From the NCBI GenBank assembly GCA_016286835.1, contig JAEEUD010000008.1, positions 1 to 16,477 on the forward strand: a stretch of DNA of 16,477 bases, read 5' to 3'. Below, one piece after another: positions 14,616-16,477 of this stretch (position 1 is its first letter; each line of letters starts with the position of its first letter). The stretch comes from Pyramidobacter sp. (GTDB taxonomy: Bacteria; Synergistota; Synergistia; Synergistales; Dethiosulfovibrionaceae). A model generated the notes under the pieces. It searched no databases. It was not told the origin of the DNA and worked only from the letters and a program-made list of their open reading frames with translations. The position numbers were made by a program, and so were the translations under genes.

Positions 14616-15254
14616 TCAGCCAATGCTCTCCTGTTCGAGACGTGCCAGCTCCTTCTGCAAAGTTTCTCGTATCCGTTCACGCTCCTCTTTCATTGAACCT
14701 CGTTGCTCCTGAGGTTTCGGCATGATCGGCTCACCGAAGCGGGCGACGATCGGATGACGTGTGATTTTTGAAGAGCCCACGGGCATCGCCTCGAAAGAAC
14801 CGGCAATGTACAGGGGCACGATCGGCGCATCAACGTTGGTCGCCAGTACGGCGACCCCGCCTTCTAACGGTTTCAGACGGCCGTCAAGCGAACGAGCACC
14901 CTCCGGGAAGATCATCAGGCTCTCACCGTTTTTCAACAGCCCAAGAAATGTTTTCAACGCTGCGGCCGCCGTCGCACGATTTTCTTTGCTGACAGGGATC
15001 ACGCCGAGATTGTTCATCAGCCATGTGAAAATAGGATGGATCTGAAAAAGCTCGATTTTACCCAGCGGCCGCAACGTCCCAGGAAAGACGCAGCCGACGA
15101 CTACAGGGTCAAGGTTGCTCGTGTGGTTCGCTGCAACGATTACGGGTCGCTGGGAAGGAATCTTTTCAAGTCCTTCGACGCGCAGCCTGTTGTGGATCTT
15201 CAAAGCCACCCAGCAGAGATGTTTCGCCAGCCAGTATACACACGCTCTAAGCAT
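14616..15254 (-). CDS. plsC: 1-acyl-sn-glycerol-3-phosphate acyltransferase
   Basis: PlsC acylates lysophosphatidate to phosphatidate at the inner face of the membrane, using acyl-ACP or acyl-CoA. The 212-residue product has the acyltransferase motifs in order: NHTSNLD (43-49, catalytic H44 and D49), a substrate-binding region around GKIELFQ (65-71), FPEGARS (116-122) and APIVPLYI (143-150). The N-terminal stretch 1-20 is hydrophobic and likely membrane-associated. The C-terminus is a charged helix. I chose the ATG at 15254 from the GGGAG (15264-15260) 5 nt upstream; an upstream start at 15293 would lie deep in cmk. The ATG overlaps the cmk end by 8 nt. The cmk-plsC pair is common in anaerobic bacteria. 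A related lysophospholipid acyltransferase specificity cannot be excluded. Confidence 0.92.
   Translation of the reverse strand: MLRACVYWLAKHLCWVALKIHNRLRVEGLEKIPSQRPVIVAANHTSNLDPVVVGCVFPGTLRPLGKIELFQIHPIFTWLMNNLGVIPVSKENRATAAAALKTFLGLLKNGESLMIFPEGARSLDGRLKPLEGGVAVLATNVDAPIVPLYIAGSFEAMPVGSSKITRHPIVARFGEPIMPKPQEQRGSMKEERERIRETLQKELARLEQESIG
14628..14632 (-). promoter_or_regulatory. Shine-Dalgarno pointing to a CTG start for hflX
   Basis: AGGAG on the minus strand, within the last codons of plsC, lies 8 nt from a CTG at 14619-14617. The CTG shares bases with the plsC TGA stop (14618-14616), a CTGA overlap of the sort usually seen as ATGA. Confidence 0.5.
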
Positions 15255-15915
15255 GGACGCTCCCCCTTGCTTTTTCAACGATCGCACCGACAACTTCTTC
15301 GATGCTCATATCCGATGAATCGACCAGATTCGCATCTTCCGCCTGCCTCAGAGGCGCGATCGCGCGTTTTGCGTCAGCGTCGTCGCGGGCACGAATCTCG
15401 TTGAGAAGTTTTTCATAATCGACAGTAACGCCACGGGCGCTCAGCTCGTCATAACGGCGTTTCGCGCGAATTTCCGCGCTCGCGGTCAGGAAGATCTTCA
15501 CCTGTGCATGAGGAAAAACGACCGTTCCCATGTCGCGTCCGTCTGCTACCAAACCGCCCTTCTGAGCCTGTTCCCGCTGCAGGTTGAGCAGCTTTTCGCG
15601 CACAGACGGCAATGCCGAATACAACGATGCGATCTTATCGACAGCGGGGGTTCTGATGAGAGACGAAACGTCGTCACCGTTCAAATACACTTTTTGACCG
15701 TCGATCTCGACGCTCACATCCCCAAGGGCTGTTTTGAGCAAATCGTTTTCCTGCGGCGGAATCGCGCGGCTGTCAAGATAATAGGCCAGAGCGCGATACA
15801 AAGCCCCCGTATCAAGATAACTTACGTCCAGCGCAGCCGCGACCCGTCTGGCGACGGTGCTCTTCCCTGCGCCCGCAGGGCCGTCGATCGCGATGACCCC
15901 AGTCCATTTGTCCAT
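15247..15915 (-). CDS. cmk: cytidylate kinase
   Basis: Cmk phosphorylates CMP and dCMP to the diphosphates in the cytoplasm. The 222-residue product is standard for the bacterial family. The P-loop is GPAGAGKS (12-19) and the CMP-binding start is YLDTGALYRA (33-42). DGRDMGT lies at 125-131, and the lid-arginine region RARDDADAKRAIAPL at 175-189. The ATG at 15915 has AAGGAGG (15927-15921) at 5 nt. The gene follows rluB by 30 nt and overlaps plsC by 8 nt. Confidence 0.97.
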   Translation of the reverse strand: MDKWTGVIAIDGPAGAGKSTVARRVAAALDVSYLDTGALYRALAYYLDSRAIPPQENDLLKTALGDVSVEIDGQKVYLNGDDVSSLIRTPAVDKIASLYSALPSVREKLLNLQREQAQKGGLVADGRDMGTVVFPHAQVKIFLTASAEIRAKRRYDELSARGVTVDYEKLLNEIRARDDADAKRAIAPLRQAEDANLVDSSDMSIEEVVGAIVEKARGSVHA

Positions 15916-15945
15916 TTTAGCCTCCTTGTAACGTTCACGAGGGAA

Positions 15946-16477
15946 CTAAACGATCCCGCCGTGAAAAACCATTCGCCGCAGTTGTTCGGCGCTGTATTCC
16001 TTCGCATGGCCGCATCTGAGACGGCGCAATTCCATTTTGCCGATCTTTCGCCGAAACAAAACCTGGACCTTGAGTCCGGCGGCTTCGGCGATAATACGGA
16101 TCTCGCGTTTGACGCCTTCGTTAAGTTCAAAACTGAACCAGCGTCCTTCCGGTTCTCTTTGCAGGCAGGTCACTTTGACCGGCCGTAGAGGCTTGCCCTC
16201 AAAAATCGTCCCCTCGCGCATCTTCAAGAGTTCGATGTCGGTCGGCGGACGATCCAGCATCACTTCGTATTCCTTCGTGATGCCAGCGCGGGGATGGATC
16301 ATCTCCTGCGAAAAGTCCCCATCGTTTGTGAGCATCAGCAGTCCCTCGCTCTGAAGATCAAGCCGGCCGACAGGAAAGAGCCGGTAATAGTCATATTCCC
16401 GAGGCAGCAGATCGAGAATAACAGGATAGTTTCGGTCCGTCACCGCGCAGATATATCCGCGCGGTTTATGCAGAACC
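15946..16477 (-). CDS. rluB: RsuA/RluB-family rRNA pseudouridine synthase, C-terminal part
   Basis: This enzyme isomerises a uridine in rRNA; RluB acts on 23S rRNA and RsuA on 16S rRNA. The frame runs off the right edge of the window, so the N-terminal S4 domain and start are missing. The visible catalytic domain begins LHKPRGYICAVTDR, the usual strand before the active site. It continues with GRLDLQSEGLLMLTNDGDF, which holds the catalytic aspartate of the GRLD motif, and then HPRAGITKEYEV. Near the end are NEGVKREIR and the LRRLR segment, both family hallmarks. An internal GTG at 16443 is in frame but splits the conserved domain, so it is not the start. The RluB/RsuA distinction is uncertain without the rest of the protein. 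This is the first visible gene of the long minus-strand operon; its promoter lies outside. Confidence 0.9.
   Translation of the reverse strand, partial: VLHKPRGYICAVTDRNYPVILDLLPREYDYYRLFPVGRLDLQSEGLLMLTNDGDFSQEMIHPRAGITKEYEVMLDRPPTDIELLKMREGTIFEGKPLRPVKVTCLQREPEGRWFSFELNEGVKREIRIIAEAAGLKVQVLFRRKIGKMELRRLRCGHAKEYSAEQLRRMVFHGGIV

Noticed and set aside
15508..16188. 226-residue plus-strand open frame across cmk and rluB
   Set aside because: It is antisense to two genes with clear catalytic motifs, has no ribosome-binding site and resembles no family I know.
1..16477. Defence system, prophage, insertion sequence, CRISPR array or RNA gene
   Set aside because: No integrase, transposase, repeat-spacer pattern, tRNA-like cloverleaf or rRNA stretch was seen. 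All large open stretches are accounted for by housekeeping or transport genes.

Overview
This window is about 16.5 kb of ordinary-looking bacterial chromosome with moderate GC. It is densely coding, with no mobile elements, CRISPR, tRNA or rRNA genes. I infer an anaerobic, Synergistota-like bacterium. The reasons are a clostridial-type 2[4Fe-4S] ferredoxin, a TAXI-type TRAP transporter, a PriA without helicase motifs, and the remA-gmk-rpoZ-priA cluster. The phylum call is moderate to weak confidence, and a Firmicutes-type relative is not excluded.

Left part (1-2068, plus strand): the 3' end of typA (GTPase BipA/TypA), then gpsA (glycerol-3-phosphate dehydrogenase), then a 56-residue ferredoxin. 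The ferredoxin is followed by a U-tailed terminator and a second, very long perfect inverted repeat. The repeat serves both this gene and the convergent gene on the other strand.

Middle part: two overlapping minus-strand genes, a HAD phosphatase and a DUF255/YyaL-like thioredoxin-fold protein (3816-4463 and 2066-3829). They diverge from a plus-strand TRAP transport operon, which comprises a TAXI solute-binding protein at 4745-5740 and a fused permease at 5862-7784. The 280-bp divergent region carries a near-consensus promoter on each strand and a palindrome over one of them. A hairpin without a U-tract lies between binding protein and permease, probably setting unequal expression. A bidirectional terminator separates the permease from the convergent hup gene (HU).

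Right part (8229-16477, minus strand): a ten-gene, tightly packed apparent operon. In transcription order it is rluB (partial), cmk, plsC, hflX, yicC, remA, gmk, rpoZ, priA, der. It groups rRNA modification, ribosome-associated GTPases, an RNase-type protein, nucleotide kinases, an acyltransferase, the RNA polymerase omega subunit and a replication restart protein. Most junctions overlap or are under 31 nt, so co-transcription and translational coupling are likely. hup follows der with its own likely promoter at the der stop codon.

No novel multi-gene system is visible. The points most worth checking are: a PriA that has lost every helicase motif but kept its zinc-binding cysteines; a YyaL-family protein whose CxxC cysteines are both serine; and an hflX whose best start is a CTG codon overlapping the plsC stop.
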